Shown in pieces: positions 17,867-26,524 of a stretch of 64,000 bases of DNA; the first letter of the stretch is position 1, and the number at the start of each line of letters is the position of its first letter. This DNA comes from Actinospica sp035712985 (GTDB lineage Bacteria; Actinomycetota; Actinomycetes; Streptomycetales; Catenulisporaceae), in assembly GCA_035712985.1 (NCBI GenBank), contig DASTAE010000108.1:1-64000 (forward strand). Reading direction: 5' to 3'. The position numbers were made by a program, and so were the translations under genes. Below the pieces are notes generated by a model that was not told the DNA's origin, searched no databases, and was given only the letters and a program-made list of their open reading frames with translations.

Positions 17867-19666
17867 GTGCCAGCCCACGAAGACGACAAGCCACTGCGCC
17901 CCGGCTCCAGAGCAGGTCGCGGCGGACCGCTCGGCAGCGAGCCGGGTTCCGCCCAGGACGCGCTCAGCCAGGTGGCCTTCCTGGAACAAGAGGTCGCCCT
18001 GCTCCGCCGCCGGCTGGCGGAGACACCGCGCGGGAACCGCGCTCTGGAGGACCGCATCAGCGAGCTCCAGGTGACGGTCTCCGGCCTGACGGCCAAGAAC
18101 GAGCGCCTGGTGGCCACCCTTCGGGACGCGCGGGACCAGATCCTCGCGCTCAAGGAGGAGATCGACCGGCTCGCCCAGCCGCCGAGCGGCTTCGGGGTCT
18201 ACCTCGAGGCCCAGGAGGACGGGACCGTCGACATCTTCACCGGCGGACGCAAGCTCCGCGTCGCGGTGGCCCCGGGAGTCGAGCTCGAGGACCTGCAGCC
18301 GGGCCGCGAGGTGATGCTGAACGAGGCGCTCAACATCATCGCCGTGCACGGCTACGAGAAGGTCGGCGAGATCGTCTCCTTCAAGGAGCTGCTCGAGGAC
18401 GGCGAGCGGGCGCTCGTGGTCGGGCACACCGACGAGGAGCGCGTGGTGCGCCTCGCCGAGCCGCTGCTCGACCAGGTGATCCGGGCCGGCGACGCGCTGC
18501 TGCTCGAGCCGCGCTCCGGCTACGTCTACGAGCGGGTGCCGAAGTCCGAGGTCGAGGACCTGGTCCTCGAAGAGGTCCCGGACATCGACTACCACGACAT
18601 CGGCGGCCTGTCCGGGCAGATCGAGCTCATCCGCGACGCGGTCGAGCTGCCGTACCTGCACAAGGAGCTCTTCCTCGAGCACGAGCTGCGTCCCCCGAAG
18701 GGCGTACTGCTCTACGGCCCTCCCGGCTGCGGCAAGACGCTCATCGCCAAGGCGGTGGCGAACTCGCTGGCCAAGAAGGTCGCGGAGCTGTCCGGCAAGG
18801 AGGCGGGCAAGAGCTACTTCCTCAACATCAAGGGCCCCGAGCTGCTCAACAAGTACGTCGGCGAGACCGAGCGGCACATCCGCCTGGTCTTCCAGCGTGC
18901 GCGTGAGAAGGCCAGCGAGGGCACCCCGGTGATCGTCTTCTTCGACGAGATGGACTCGCTGTTCCGCACCCGCGGCTCCGGCGTGTCCTCCGACGTGGAG
19001 AACACGATCGTGCCCCAGCTGCTGTCGGAGATCGACGGCGTCGAGGGCCTCGAGAACGTCATCGTGATCGGCGCCTCCAACCGCGAGGACATGATCGACC
19101 CGGCGATCCTGCGGCCCGGCCGCCTGGACGTCAAGATCAAGATCGAGCGGCCGGACGCCGAGGCGGCGAAGGACATCTTCTCGAAGTACATCACCTCCAC
19201 CCTCCCGCTGCACGACGAGGACCTGCGGGAGAACGGCGGAGACCGCGGCGCCACGGTGACCGCGATGATCCAGACCACCGTCGAGCGGATGTACTCGGAG
19301 ACCGACGAGAACCGCTTCCTGGAGGTCACGTACGCCAACGGGGACAAGGAGGTCCTCTACTTCAAGGACTTCAACTCCGGCGCCATGATCCAGAACATCG
19401 TGGACCGGGCGAAGAAGGCCGCGATCAAGGACTTCCTCGACCACAACGCCAAGGGCCTGCGCATCTCGCACCTGCTCGGGGCCTGCGTCGACGAGTTCAA
19501 GGAGAACGAGGACCTGCCCAACACCACCAACCCGGACGACTGGGCCCGGATCTCCGGAAAGAAGGGCGAGCGGATCGTCTTCATCCGCACCCTGGTGTCC
19601 GGCAAGAAGGGCGCGGAGACCGGACGGTCGATCGACACCGTCACCAACACCGGGCAGTACCTCTAG
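17867..19666 (+). CDS. arc: Proteasome-associated AAA ATPase Arc (Mpa homologue)
   Basis: A 599-residue hexameric unfoldase that binds pupylated proteins and threads them into the 20S core. Order of domains: N-terminal coiled coil (about residues 25-80, LEQEVALLRRRLAETPR), tandem OB domains, and the AAA module. Motifs: Walker A GPPGCGKT near residue 284, pore loop LLNKYVGETERH, Walker B FFDEMDSL. The protein ends NTGQYL, the tail that inserts into alpha-ring pockets of the core. The GTG at 17867 follows GAGGAGGTGA. First gene of the proteasome cluster. Confidence 0.97.
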   Translation: MPAHEDDKPLRPGSRAGRGGPLGSEPGSAQDALSQVAFLEQEVALLRRRLAETPRGNRALEDRISELQVTVSGLTAKNERLVATLRDARDQILALKEEIDRLAQPPSGFGVYLEAQEDGTVDIFTGGRKLRVAVAPGVELEDLQPGREVMLNEALNIIAVHGYEKVGEIVSFKELLEDGERALVVGHTDEERVVRLAEPLLDQVIRAGDALLLEPRSGYVYERVPKSEVEDLVLEEVPDIDYHDIGGLSGQIELIRDAVELPYLHKELFLEHELRPPKGVLLYGPPGCGKTLIAKAVANSLAKKVAELSGKEAGKSYFLNIKGPELLNKYVGETERHIRLVFQRAREKASEGTPVIVFFDEMDSLFRTRGSGVSSDVENTIVPQLLSEIDGVEGLENVIVIGASNREDMIDPAILRPGRLDVKIKIERPDAEAAKDIFSKYITSTLPLHDEDLRENGGDRGATVTAMIQTTVERMYSETDENRFLEVTYANGDKEVLYFKDFNSGAMIQNIVDRAKKAAIKDFLDHNAKGLRISHLLGACVDEFKENEDLPNTTNPDDWARISGKKGERIVFIRTLVSGKKGAETGRSIDTVTNTGQYL

Positions 19667-19764
19667 TCACACCCGTCTGCGAGGCGCGACACGGTCGTCG
19701 CGCCTCGTACACACTCGGGGAGAAACCGTGGTCGAAGCTGGTCCCCTCCGTCGCCGCTCGCGCC

Positions 19765-19770
19765 TAAGCT
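19765..19770 (+). promoter_or_regulatory. TAAGCT -10 box, leaderless dop
   Basis: TAAGCT ends 7 bases before the ATG at 19778. This implies that dop can be transcribed separately from arc. Confidence 0.45.
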
Positions 19771-19777
19771 GGTCGCC

Positions 19778-21292
19778 ATGAGCGTACGACGGGTCATGGG
19801 CAGTGAAACCGAATACGGCATCTCGGTGCCGGGGCATCCGAACGCGAACGCGATGCTCACCTCCTCTCAGATCGTCAACGCCTACGCCACCGCGATGCAG
19901 CGGGCCCGGCGGGCCCGCTGGGACTTCGAGGAGGAGAACCCGCTGCGCGACGCGCGCGGCTTCGACCTCGCCCGCGAGCTGGCCGACTCCAGCCAGCTGA
20001 CCGACGAGGACTCCGGCCTGGCCAACGTCATCCTGACCAACGGAGCGCGGCTCTACGTCGACCACGCGCACCCGGAGTACTCCACCCCCGAGGTCACCAA
20101 CCCGCGGGACGCGGTGATCTGGGACAAGGCCGGCGAGCTGATCATGGCGGAGGCGGCCCGCTACGCCGCGCTGGTGCCCGGCTCGCTGCCGATCAACCTG
20201 TACAAGAACCACACCGACAACAAGGGCGCCTCGTACGGCTCGCACGAGAACTACCTGGTCTCCCGCTCCACCCCGTTCGCCGACATCGTCCGCCACCTCA
20301 CCCCCTTCTTCGTCACCCGGCAGGTGTTCGCCGGGTCCGGGCGGGTCGGCCTCGGGCAGGACGGACGCGGGCACGGCTTCCAGCTCTCCCAGCGCGCCGA
20401 CTTCTTCGAGGTGGAGGTCGGCCTCGAGACGACCCTCAAGCGCCCGATCATCAACACCCGCGACGAGCCGCACGCCGACCCGGAGAAGCACCGCCGGCTG
20501 CACGTGATCATCGGGGATGCCAACCTCGCCGAGATCTCCATCTTCCTGAAGATGGGCACCACCTCGCTGGTGCTCGCGATGATCGAGGACCGCTTCATCG
20601 GCGCCGACTTCACCGTGGACCAGCCGGTGCGCACCCTGCACGAGGTCTCGCACGACGCGACGCTCAAGCACCTGGTGAAGCTGCGCTCCGGGCGGAAGCT
20701 GACGGCGGTTCAGCTGCAGATGGAGTACTTCGAGCAGGCCCGCAAGTACGTCGAGGACCGCTACGGCACGGACGTCGACCCGGTCACCCAGGAGGTGCTC
20801 GACCGCTGGGAGTCGGTGCTCACCCGGCTCGAGGCCGACCCGATGCTGCTGCGCCGCGAGCTGGACTGGGTCGCCAAGCTTGAGCTGCTCGAGGGCTACC
20901 GGCAGCGCGACGGCCTGGACTGGGAGGACGCCCGGCTGCACCTGGTGGACCTGCAGTACTCCGACGTGCGCCCGGCCAAGGGCCTCTACCAGCGGCTGGC
21001 GGCCCGCGGCCGCTTCGAGCGGATCGTGAGCGACGAGGAGATCCTGCGCGCGGTGGACCTGCCGCCGGAGGACACCCGGGCCTACTTCCGCGGCCGCTGC
21101 CTGGACAAGTACGCCGACTCGGTGGCCGCCGCGTCCTGGGACTCGGTGATCTTCGACCTGCCGGAGCGCGAGTCGCTGCAGCGGATCCCCACCCTCGACC
21201 CGCTGCGCGGCACGAAGCCGCACGTGCAGGGGCTGATCGAGCGGTGCAGGACGGCCAGCGACCTGGTCCGCGAGCTGACGGCCGGGAGCTGA
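19778..21292 (+). CDS. dop: Pup deamidase/depupylase Dop
   Basis: A 504-residue carboxylate-amine ligase-fold enzyme that converts the C-terminal Gln of Pup to Glu and removes Pup from conjugates. MGSETEYGISVPGHPNANAM is the ATP/Mg site signature. Further landmarks are HPEYSTPEVTNPRDAVIWDK, NLYKNHTDNKGASYGSHENY and RPIINTRDEPHADPEKHRRL. The roughly 40-residue insert after the first strand (MQRARRARWDFEEENPLRD) distinguishes Dop from PafA. It is needed because Pup here ends in Gln. Confidence 0.97.
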   Translation: MSVRRVMGSETEYGISVPGHPNANAMLTSSQIVNAYATAMQRARRARWDFEEENPLRDARGFDLARELADSSQLTDEDSGLANVILTNGARLYVDHAHPEYSTPEVTNPRDAVIWDKAGELIMAEAARYAALVPGSLPINLYKNHTDNKGASYGSHENYLVSRSTPFADIVRHLTPFFVTRQVFAGSGRVGLGQDGRGHGFQLSQRADFFEVEVGLETTLKRPIINTRDEPHADPEKHRRLHVIIGDANLAEISIFLKMGTTSLVLAMIEDRFIGADFTVDQPVRTLHEVSHDATLKHLVKLRSGRKLTAVQLQMEYFEQARKYVEDRYGTDVDPVTQEVLDRWESVLTRLEADPMLLRRELDWVAKLELLEGYRQRDGLDWEDARLHLVDLQYSDVRPAKGLYQRLAARGRFERIVSDEEILRAVDLPPEDTRAYFRGRCLDKYADSVAAASWDSVIFDLPERESLQRIPTLDPLRGTKPHVQGLIERCRTASDLVRELTAGS

Positions 21293-21306
21293 TCCGAGCG
21301 CCGTGA

Positions 21307-21342
21307 GGGCCCCGTTCCGGTACGAGAGCCGGGTCGGGGCCC
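21307..21342 (+). terminator. Hairpin downstream of dop
   Basis: GGGCCCCG (21307-21314) pairs perfectly with CGGGGCCC (21335-21342), with further CCGG pairing inside the loop. It starts 15 bases after the dop stop. There is no T-run, which is common in high-GC actinobacteria. Confidence 0.6.
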
Positions 21343-21447
21343 GTTCGCTCGAAGCGAATCGGCCGAACGTGTGAACGCCCCGCTTCAGGGGCAGGGATGA
21401 TCCAAGAGCGGTGCGGGAAAACCGCTCCCGCTGTCGGTGGACCGGCG

Positions 21448-21453
21448 TAGGGT
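21448..21453 (+). promoter_or_regulatory. Candidate -10 box for pup-prcBA
   Basis: TAGGGT lies 62 bases upstream of the pup ATG, after the dop terminator. It could drive a separate pup transcript with a leader. No convincing -35 box is seen. Confidence 0.3.
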
Positions 21454-21515
21454 CGGTGCCAAGAGGCCAGTGTGTGCGGAACTGTTCCGTGGTGCGAGAG
21501 AGGTGGGTGGTCCGG

Positions 21516-21725
21516 ATGGCGGGCAAGGACACGGGCGGGCAGGAGCGCGCCTCCCGGCAGGGCGAGGAGGCCGACGAGGAGCTCGTCGAGCAGTCCAGCG
21601 ATCTGAAGGAGCGTCAGGCCCGGCTTTCCGAGGACGTCGAGGACGTGCTCGACGAGATCGACGAGGTCCTCGAGTCGGATGCCGAGAGCTTTGTCAGGTC
21701 CTTTGTGCAAAAGGGCGGACAGTAG
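21516..21725 (+). CDS. pup: Prokaryotic ubiquitin-like protein Pup
   Basis: A 69-residue, mostly disordered, Glu/Asp-rich protein (MAGKDTGGQERASRQGEEAD at the start). The central helix that binds the Arc coiled coil is LKERQARLSEDVEDVLDEID, and the C-terminus is VQKGGQ. The terminal Gln must be deamidated to Glu by Dop before PafA can attach it to lysines. The ATG at 21516 has the upstream GAGAGAGGTGGG. An upstream in-frame start would add a Cys/Arg-rich extension foreign to the family. Confidence 0.95.
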   Translation: MAGKDTGGQERASRQGEEADEELVEQSSDLKERQARLSEDVEDVLDEIDEVLESDAESFVRSFVQKGGQ

Positions 21726-21815
21726 AGGTCTTATTCGGCCCCGGTTCGCGGGGCCGCGGGGCGCGCCGGCGGTAACGTTGGGGCGCAGTCACACCTACCT
21801 GGAGAGAGGGAGCTC

Positions 21816-22694
21816 GTGGGAACACAAAGCACTGGTCGGTCGGGTGGGGCGGCCGGCGACTATGGCCTGATGCGCGCGGCGTTCGCGGGCGCAGGCACCT
21901 CCTTCACCGAGTTCCTGGCCGAATACAACCCCGAGTACCTTCCCGGCCGGCGGGCCGCCGCGCTCGGCGCCCCGACCGGGCCGCTGCCCTTCGACGCGCC
22001 GCACGGCACCACGATCGTCGCGCTGACCTTCCCCGGCGGCGTGGTCATGGCGGGCGACCGGCGGGCCACCGCGGGCAACGTGATCGCCTCCCGGGAGATC
22101 GAGAAGGTCTTCCCCGCGGACGAGTACTCCTGCGTGGGCATCGCGGGCGTGGCCGGCCTCGCGGTCGAGATGGTCCGGCTGTTCCAGATCGAGCTGGAGC
22201 ACTACGAGAAGATCGAGGGCACCACGCTCTCCCTCGACGGCAAGGCGAACCGGCTGGCCACGATGATCCGCGGCAACCTGGGCCTGGCGATGCAGGGCCT
22301 GGCCGTGGTCCCGCTTTTCGCCGGCTACGACCTGGAGACCGCCGAGGGCCGGATCTTCAGCTACGACCCGATCGGCGGCCAGTACGAGGAGCACGGCTTC
22401 CACACCGTCGGCTCCGGATCGGTCTACGCGCGCGGCGCGCTGAAGAAGCTCTACCGGGCCGACTTCGACGCCACCGGCGCCGCGACCGCGGCCATCCAGG
22501 CGCTCTACGACGCGGCCGACGACGACTCGGCCACCGGCGGCCCCGACCTTGCCCGGCGGATCTTCCCGGTCATCGGCGTGGCCACCGAGGACGGCTACCA
22601 CCGGCTCGCCGAGCCCGAGGTCGCCGAGCTGGTCCAGGAGGTCGTGGACGGCCGGCTCCGGCAGCCCGACGGCCCGAACGCGCCGCTGCGCTAG
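21816..22694 (+). CDS. prcB: 20S proteasome beta subunit PrcB
   Basis: A 292-residue Ntn-hydrolase subunit. A 64-residue propeptide is removed autocatalytically before Thr65 in PHGTTIVALTFPGGVVMAGD, which exposes the catalytic threonine. The Asp of MAGDRRATAGN and the Lys of SREIEKVF complete the site. The GTG start is behind GGAGAGAGGGAG. It precedes prcA by 49 bases, the usual order. It forms the two inner heptameric rings of the core. Confidence 0.96.
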   Translation: MGTQSTGRSGGAAGDYGLMRAAFAGAGTSFTEFLAEYNPEYLPGRRAAALGAPTGPLPFDAPHGTTIVALTFPGGVVMAGDRRATAGNVIASREIEKVFPADEYSCVGIAGVAGLAVEMVRLFQIELEHYEKIEGTTLSLDGKANRLATMIRGNLGLAMQGLAVVPLFAGYDLETAEGRIFSYDPIGGQYEEHGFHTVGSGSVYARGALKKLYRADFDATGAATAAIQALYDAADDDSATGGPDLARRIFPVIGVATEDGYHRLAEPEVAELVQEVVDGRLRQPDGPNAPLR

Positions 22695-22743
22695 CCCACC
22701 CCGCCGAACCGCGCCCCACCGAGAAGACTGACGAGGAAGCCAC

Positions 22744-23595
22744 GTGAGCACGTCGTTCTACGTCTCGCCCGAACAGCTGATGAAGGACCGGGCCGACTTC
22801 GTGCGCAAGAACATCGCGCGCACGGGCACGGTCGTGGTCCTCAACTACGACGGCGGCATCCTGTTCGTCGCGGAGAACCGCTCCCGGGTGCTGCACAAGA
22901 TGTCCGAGATCTACGACCGGATCGGCTTCGCCGCGGCCGGCAAGTACAACGAGTTCGAGAACCTGCGGCAGGCGGGGGTGCGGCTCGCCGACACCCGCGG
23001 CTACCTCTACGACCGGCGCGACGTGACCGCGCTGGGCCTGGCCAACGCCTACGCGCAGCTGCTCGGCAACATCTTCTCCGAGGCCGGCGGCAAGCCCTAC
23101 GAGGCCGAACTGGTCATCGCGGAGGTCGGCGACCGTTCCGAGCAGGACCAGATCTACCGGATCACCTACGACGGCTCGGTGGTCGACCACCGCGGCTTCG
23201 TGGTGATCGGCGGCGCCGCGGACACGGTGACGGCCGCCCTGGAGTCCTCGTACACCGAGAACCCGACCCTCGGCGCCGCGCTGCGCACCGTGGTCGCCGC
23301 CCTCGCCCAGGACGGCAACGGCGAGACCCGCGAGCTCAGCCCCACCCAGCTCGAGGTCGCGGTGCTCGACCGGGACCGCAGGCAGCCGCGCAAGTTCCGC
23401 CGGCTGCTCGGCAACCACCTGACCGCGCTGCTCGAGGACGAACCCGGCGCCGACCAGACCGCGCTCGAGGAGAACGGCGGCCCCGAGGCCGAGCCCGTGC
23501 CCTCCTCCGCGACCGGCGACGGGGACGAGCTCGACACCAACTCCCTGATCGACGAGTCCCTCGACGAGGGCGACGAATCCACCGGCGACGACTAG
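22744..23595 (+). CDS. prcA: 20S proteasome alpha subunit PrcA
   Basis: A 283-residue alpha subunit that forms the outer rings and the gate. It begins STSFYVSPEQLMKDRADFVR, where the N-terminal gating residues precede helix H0, and holds VVLNYDGGILFVAENRS and KMSEIYDRIGFAAAGKYNEF. The pockets between its subunits receive GQYL tails of activators such as Arc. The C-terminal 60 residues are an acidic, probably disordered extension. GTG start; pafA follows after 66 bases. Confidence 0.96.
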   Translation: MSTSFYVSPEQLMKDRADFVRKNIARTGTVVVLNYDGGILFVAENRSRVLHKMSEIYDRIGFAAAGKYNEFENLRQAGVRLADTRGYLYDRRDVTALGLANAYAQLLGNIFSEAGGKPYEAELVIAEVGDRSEQDQIYRITYDGSVVDHRGFVVIGGAADTVTAALESSYTENPTLGAALRTVVAALAQDGNGETRELSPTQLEVAVLDRDRRQPRKFRRLLGNHLTALLEDEPGADQTALEENGGPEAEPVPSSATGDGDELDTNSLIDESLDEGDESTGDD

Positions 23596-23661
23596 CGGGC
23601 GCGGCGGCGCCGCGGCCCCCGAGAGCAGTCACCATTGCAGCCCTACCCCAGGAGGGGCCTG

Positions 23662-25023
23662 ATGGACCGTAGGATCTTCGGACTAGAGAACGAATACGGC
23701 GTCACCTGCACCTTTCGCGGCCAGCGTCGGCTGAGCCCGGACGAGGTGGCGCGCTACCTGTTCCGCCGGGTCGTCTCCTGGGGGCGCTCCTCGAACGTCT
23801 TCCTGCGCAACGGCGCCCGGCTCTACCTCGACGTCGGCTCGCACCCGGAGTACGCCACTCCGGAGTGCGACTCGATCGAGGAGCTCGTGGTGCACGACAA
23901 GGCCGGCGAGCGGATCCTCGAGGGCCTGCTGCACGACGCCGAGCGGCGGCTGCACGAGGAGGGCATCGCGGGCGACGTCTACCTCTTCAAGAACAACACG
24001 GACTCGGCCGGCAACTCCTACGGCTGCCACGAGAACTACCTGGTGACCCGGCACGGCGAGTTCTCCCGGCTGGCCGACGTGCTGATCCCCTTCCTGGTGA
24101 CCCGTCAGCTGATCTGCGGCGCCGGCAAGGTGCTGCCGACCCCGCGCGGCGCGGTCTACTGCGTGAGCCAGCGGGCCGAGCACATCTGGGAGGGCGTCTC
24201 CTCGGCGACCACCCGCTCGCGCCCGATCATCAACACCAGGGACGAGCCGCACGCCGACGCCGAGCGCTACCGCCGGCTGCACGTGATCGTGGGCGACTCC
24301 AACATGAGCGAGACCACGATGCTGCTCAAGGTCGGCGCGACCGACCTGGTGCTGCGGATGGTCGAGGTCGGACTCGTGATGCGGGACCTGACGCTGGAGA
24401 ACCCGATCCGGGCCATCCGCGAGGTCAGCCACGACCTGACGGGCCGCAAGAAGCTGCGGCTGGCCAACGGCCGCGAGGCCACCGCGCTGGAGATCCAGCG
24501 CGAGTACCTGGCCAAGGCCGCGGACTTCGCCGATCGCAGAGACCTGCGGACCGGCACCGTGGCCCGGGTGCTCGACCTCTGGGAGCGCACCCTCGACGCG
24601 ATCGAGCAGCAGGACCTGTCCAAGCTCGAGCGCGAGATCGACTGGGCCATCAAGTACAAGCTGATCCAGCGCTACCAGGAGAAGTACGACCTGCCGATCG
24701 CGCACCCGCGCATCGCGCAGCTCGACCTCGCGTACCACGACATCAGCCGCAAGCGCGGGCTCTACTACCTGCTCGAGCGGCGCGGCCTGGTCGACCGCAC
24801 GGCCCGCGACCTCGACATCTACACCGCCAAGTCGGTGCCCCCGCAGAACACCCGCGCGCGGCTGCGCGGCGAGTTCATCAAGCGGGCGCAGGAGCAACGC
24901 CGTGACTTCACGGTGGACTGGGTGCACCTGAAGCTGAACGACCAGGCGCAGCGCACCGTGCTGTGCAAGGACCCGTTCCGCTCGGTGGACGAAAGGGTGG
25001 ATAAGCTCATCGCGTCCATGTAG
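23662..25023 (+). CDS. pafA: Pup--protein ligase PafA
   Basis: A 453-residue ligase that phosphorylates the C-terminal Glu of Pup and joins it to substrate lysines. It begins MDRRIFGLENEYGVTCTF, with the ATP/Mg glutamates in the first strand. HPEYATPECDSIEELVVHDK, NTDSAGNSYGCHENYLVTRH and RPIINTRDEPHADAERYRRL parallel Dop but without its insert. The ATG at 23662 follows AGGAGGGG; an in-frame codon 9 residues upstream is unlikely. It closes the core Pup-proteasome gene set. Confidence 0.97.
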   Translation: MDRRIFGLENEYGVTCTFRGQRRLSPDEVARYLFRRVVSWGRSSNVFLRNGARLYLDVGSHPEYATPECDSIEELVVHDKAGERILEGLLHDAERRLHEEGIAGDVYLFKNNTDSAGNSYGCHENYLVTRHGEFSRLADVLIPFLVTRQLICGAGKVLPTPRGAVYCVSQRAEHIWEGVSSATTRSRPIINTRDEPHADAERYRRLHVIVGDSNMSETTMLLKVGATDLVLRMVEVGLVMRDLTLENPIRAIREVSHDLTGRKKLRLANGREATALEIQREYLAKAADFADRRDLRTGTVARVLDLWERTLDAIEQQDLSKLEREIDWAIKYKLIQRYQEKYDLPIAHPRIAQLDLAYHDISRKRGLYYLLERRGLVDRTARDLDIYTAKSVPPQNTRARLRGEFIKRAQEQRRDFTVDWVHLKLNDQAQRTVLCKDPFRSVDERVDKLIASM

Positions 25024-25038
25024 TCGCGCGCGTCCGGG

Positions 25039-25044
25039 TAGTCT
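25039..25044 (+). promoter_or_regulatory. TAGTCT -10 box, leaderless FKBP lipoprotein gene
   Basis: TAGTCT ends 6 bases before the GTG at 25051. The spacing favours this start over the GTG at 25045. Confidence 0.45.
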
Positions 25045-25050
25045 GTGCCC

Positions 25051-26028
25051 GTGCAGCTACCCGGAGTGAGCCGTCGCGGCCGTCTGTCCCGTCTGTGCGC
25101 CGGCGCCCTCGCGGCATCGGCCGCGGGCGCGTTGCTGGCGGCCTGCGGCGGCGGCGCGACCCCGCAGAGCCTGCCGACGGTCTCCGGCGCGGTCGGCGAG
25201 CAGGCGGCGATAACGATCCCCGCGGGCATGGACGCCCCCACCACGGTCGAGTCCGACGTCCTGGTCCAGGGAAGCGGCGCGCAGCTCAAGGCCGGTGACG
25301 CGGTCGTCGTCAACTACACCCTGATGAACTGGACCGGCGGCAAGCTGATCGGCAGCACCTACAGCACCGACAAGTCCCCGAACAAGACCCAGGAGTTCGT
25401 CCTCGGCGGCACCTCGGCGCTCGCTTCGTGGAACCAGGTCCTGCCGGGCATCACCGCCGGCAGTCGCGTGGAGATCGTCACGCCGCCCTCGGGCGCGTTC
25501 GGGGCCAACGGCGCGACCGCCTACGGCATCACCGGCAAGGACGACCTCATCTACGTCCTCGACGTCGTGGCCGCCTATCCCGGCACCGCCGACATCACCG
25601 GCACCATGACGCCGCAGACCGACGCCACCCTTCCCAAGGTCACCGGCAACCCCGGCACCGCGCCCACCGTCACCCTGCCCGCGAGCGGCGCCCCCGGCGC
25701 CCTCACCTCGAGGGTCCTGATCCCCGGCAGCGGCGCGCAGATCCAGACCGACCAGCGCCTCATGGTCCAGTACGTCGGCGTCGACTGGAACACCGGCAAG
25801 CAGTTCGACTCCTCGTTCGCCGACAAGCAGCTCGCGAGCTTCGTCTTCGGCAGCAGCAGCGTCATCTCCGGCTGGAACACCGGCCTGGCCGGCAAGCACG
25901 TCGGCGACCGGGTCCTGCTCGTCGTCCCCGCCGCCGAGGCCTACGGGACCAAGGGAGTCCCGAGCGCCGGCATCCGCGGCGGCGACACCCTGGTGTTCGT
26001 GGTGGACATCGTGGACGCGCTGAGCTGA
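25051..26028 (+). CDS. Secreted FKBP-type peptidyl-prolyl isomerase lipoprotein, two domains
   Basis: A 325-residue lipoprotein. An Arg-rich N-region and hydrophobic stretch end in the lipobox GALLAAC (Cys32). Two FKBP domains follow: residues about 65-180 (SGAQLKAGDAVVVNYTLMNW) and 215-325 (IQTDQRLMVQYVGVDWNTGK; GDRVLLVVPAAEAYG; AGIRGGDTLVFVVDIVDAL). The second keeps the usual FKBP core; the first is more divergent and may be inactive. It is likely to fold exported proteins on the outer face of the membrane. Confidence 0.9.
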   Translation: MQLPGVSRRGRLSRLCAGALAASAAGALLAACGGGATPQSLPTVSGAVGEQAAITIPAGMDAPTTVESDVLVQGSGAQLKAGDAVVVNYTLMNWTGGKLIGSTYSTDKSPNKTQEFVLGGTSALASWNQVLPGITAGSRVEIVTPPSGAFGANGATAYGITGKDDLIYVLDVVAAYPGTADITGTMTPQTDATLPKVTGNPGTAPTVTLPASGAPGALTSRVLIPGSGAQIQTDQRLMVQYVGVDWNTGKQFDSSFADKQLASFVFGSSSVISGWNTGLAGKHVGDRVLLVVPAAEAYGTKGVPSAGIRGGDTLVFVVDIVDALS

Positions 26029-26048
26029 GGCTCCCCGGAGAATGCAAC

Positions 26049-26074
26049 GGGCCTCGCCGTTCTCGGCGAGGCCC
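26049..26074. terminator. Bidirectional hairpin between convergent FKBP genes
   Basis: Perfect 11-base arms (GGGCCTCGCCG and CGGCGAGGCCC) flank a TTCT loop. It sits 20 bases after one FKBP stop and 18 bases past the other, so it can terminate both convergent transcripts. Confidence 0.8.
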
Positions 26075-26092
26075 TACACGTGCGCCGAGCTC

Positions 26093-26473
26093 CTACTTCA
26101 CGCCGAGCAGGTCGACGACGAAGATCAGGGTCTCGCCCGGCTTGATGGCGGGGGTGGGGCTCTGGTTGCCGTAGGCGAGGTGCGCGGGGATGGTCAGCCG
26201 GCGACGGCCGCCGACCTTCATGCCGGCCACGCCGAGGTCCCAGCCCTGGATGACGCGGCCGCCGCCGAGCGGGAACTGGAAGGCCTGGTTGCGGTTCCAC
26301 GAGGCGTCGAACTCCTCGCCGGTCGAGAACGCGACGCCCACGTAGTGCACCGAGACCTGCTGGCCGGCCTTGGCCTCCTCGCCCTGGCCCTCCCAGATGT
26401 CGACGATCTCCAGGTCCGCCGGGGGGTTGCCCTCGGGGAAGTCGACCTCGGGCTTCTCAAGCTGAAAAGACAT
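26093..26473 (-). CDS. Cytosolic FKBP-type peptidyl-prolyl isomerase
   Basis: A 126-residue single-domain FKBP. KAGQQVSVHYVGVAFSTGEE, VIQGWDLGVAGMKVGGRRRL and GETLIFVVDLLGVK are the canonical core, with the active-site aromatic residues kept. There is no signal peptide, so it acts in the cytosol. It is convergent with the two-domain secreted FKBP; this FKBP pair after pafA is usual in related genomes. Confidence 0.94.
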   Translation of the reverse strand: MSFQLEKPEVDFPEGNPPADLEIVDIWEGQGEEAKAGQQVSVHYVGVAFSTGEEFDASWNRNQAFQFPLGGGRVIQGWDLGVAGMKVGGRRRLTIPAHLAYGNQSPTPAIKPGETLIFVVDLLGVK

Positions 26474-26524
26474 GCTGCCGTGATCCTCTCGTGATGCGTT
26501 GACCGATTCAGCCTATCGGTCCCG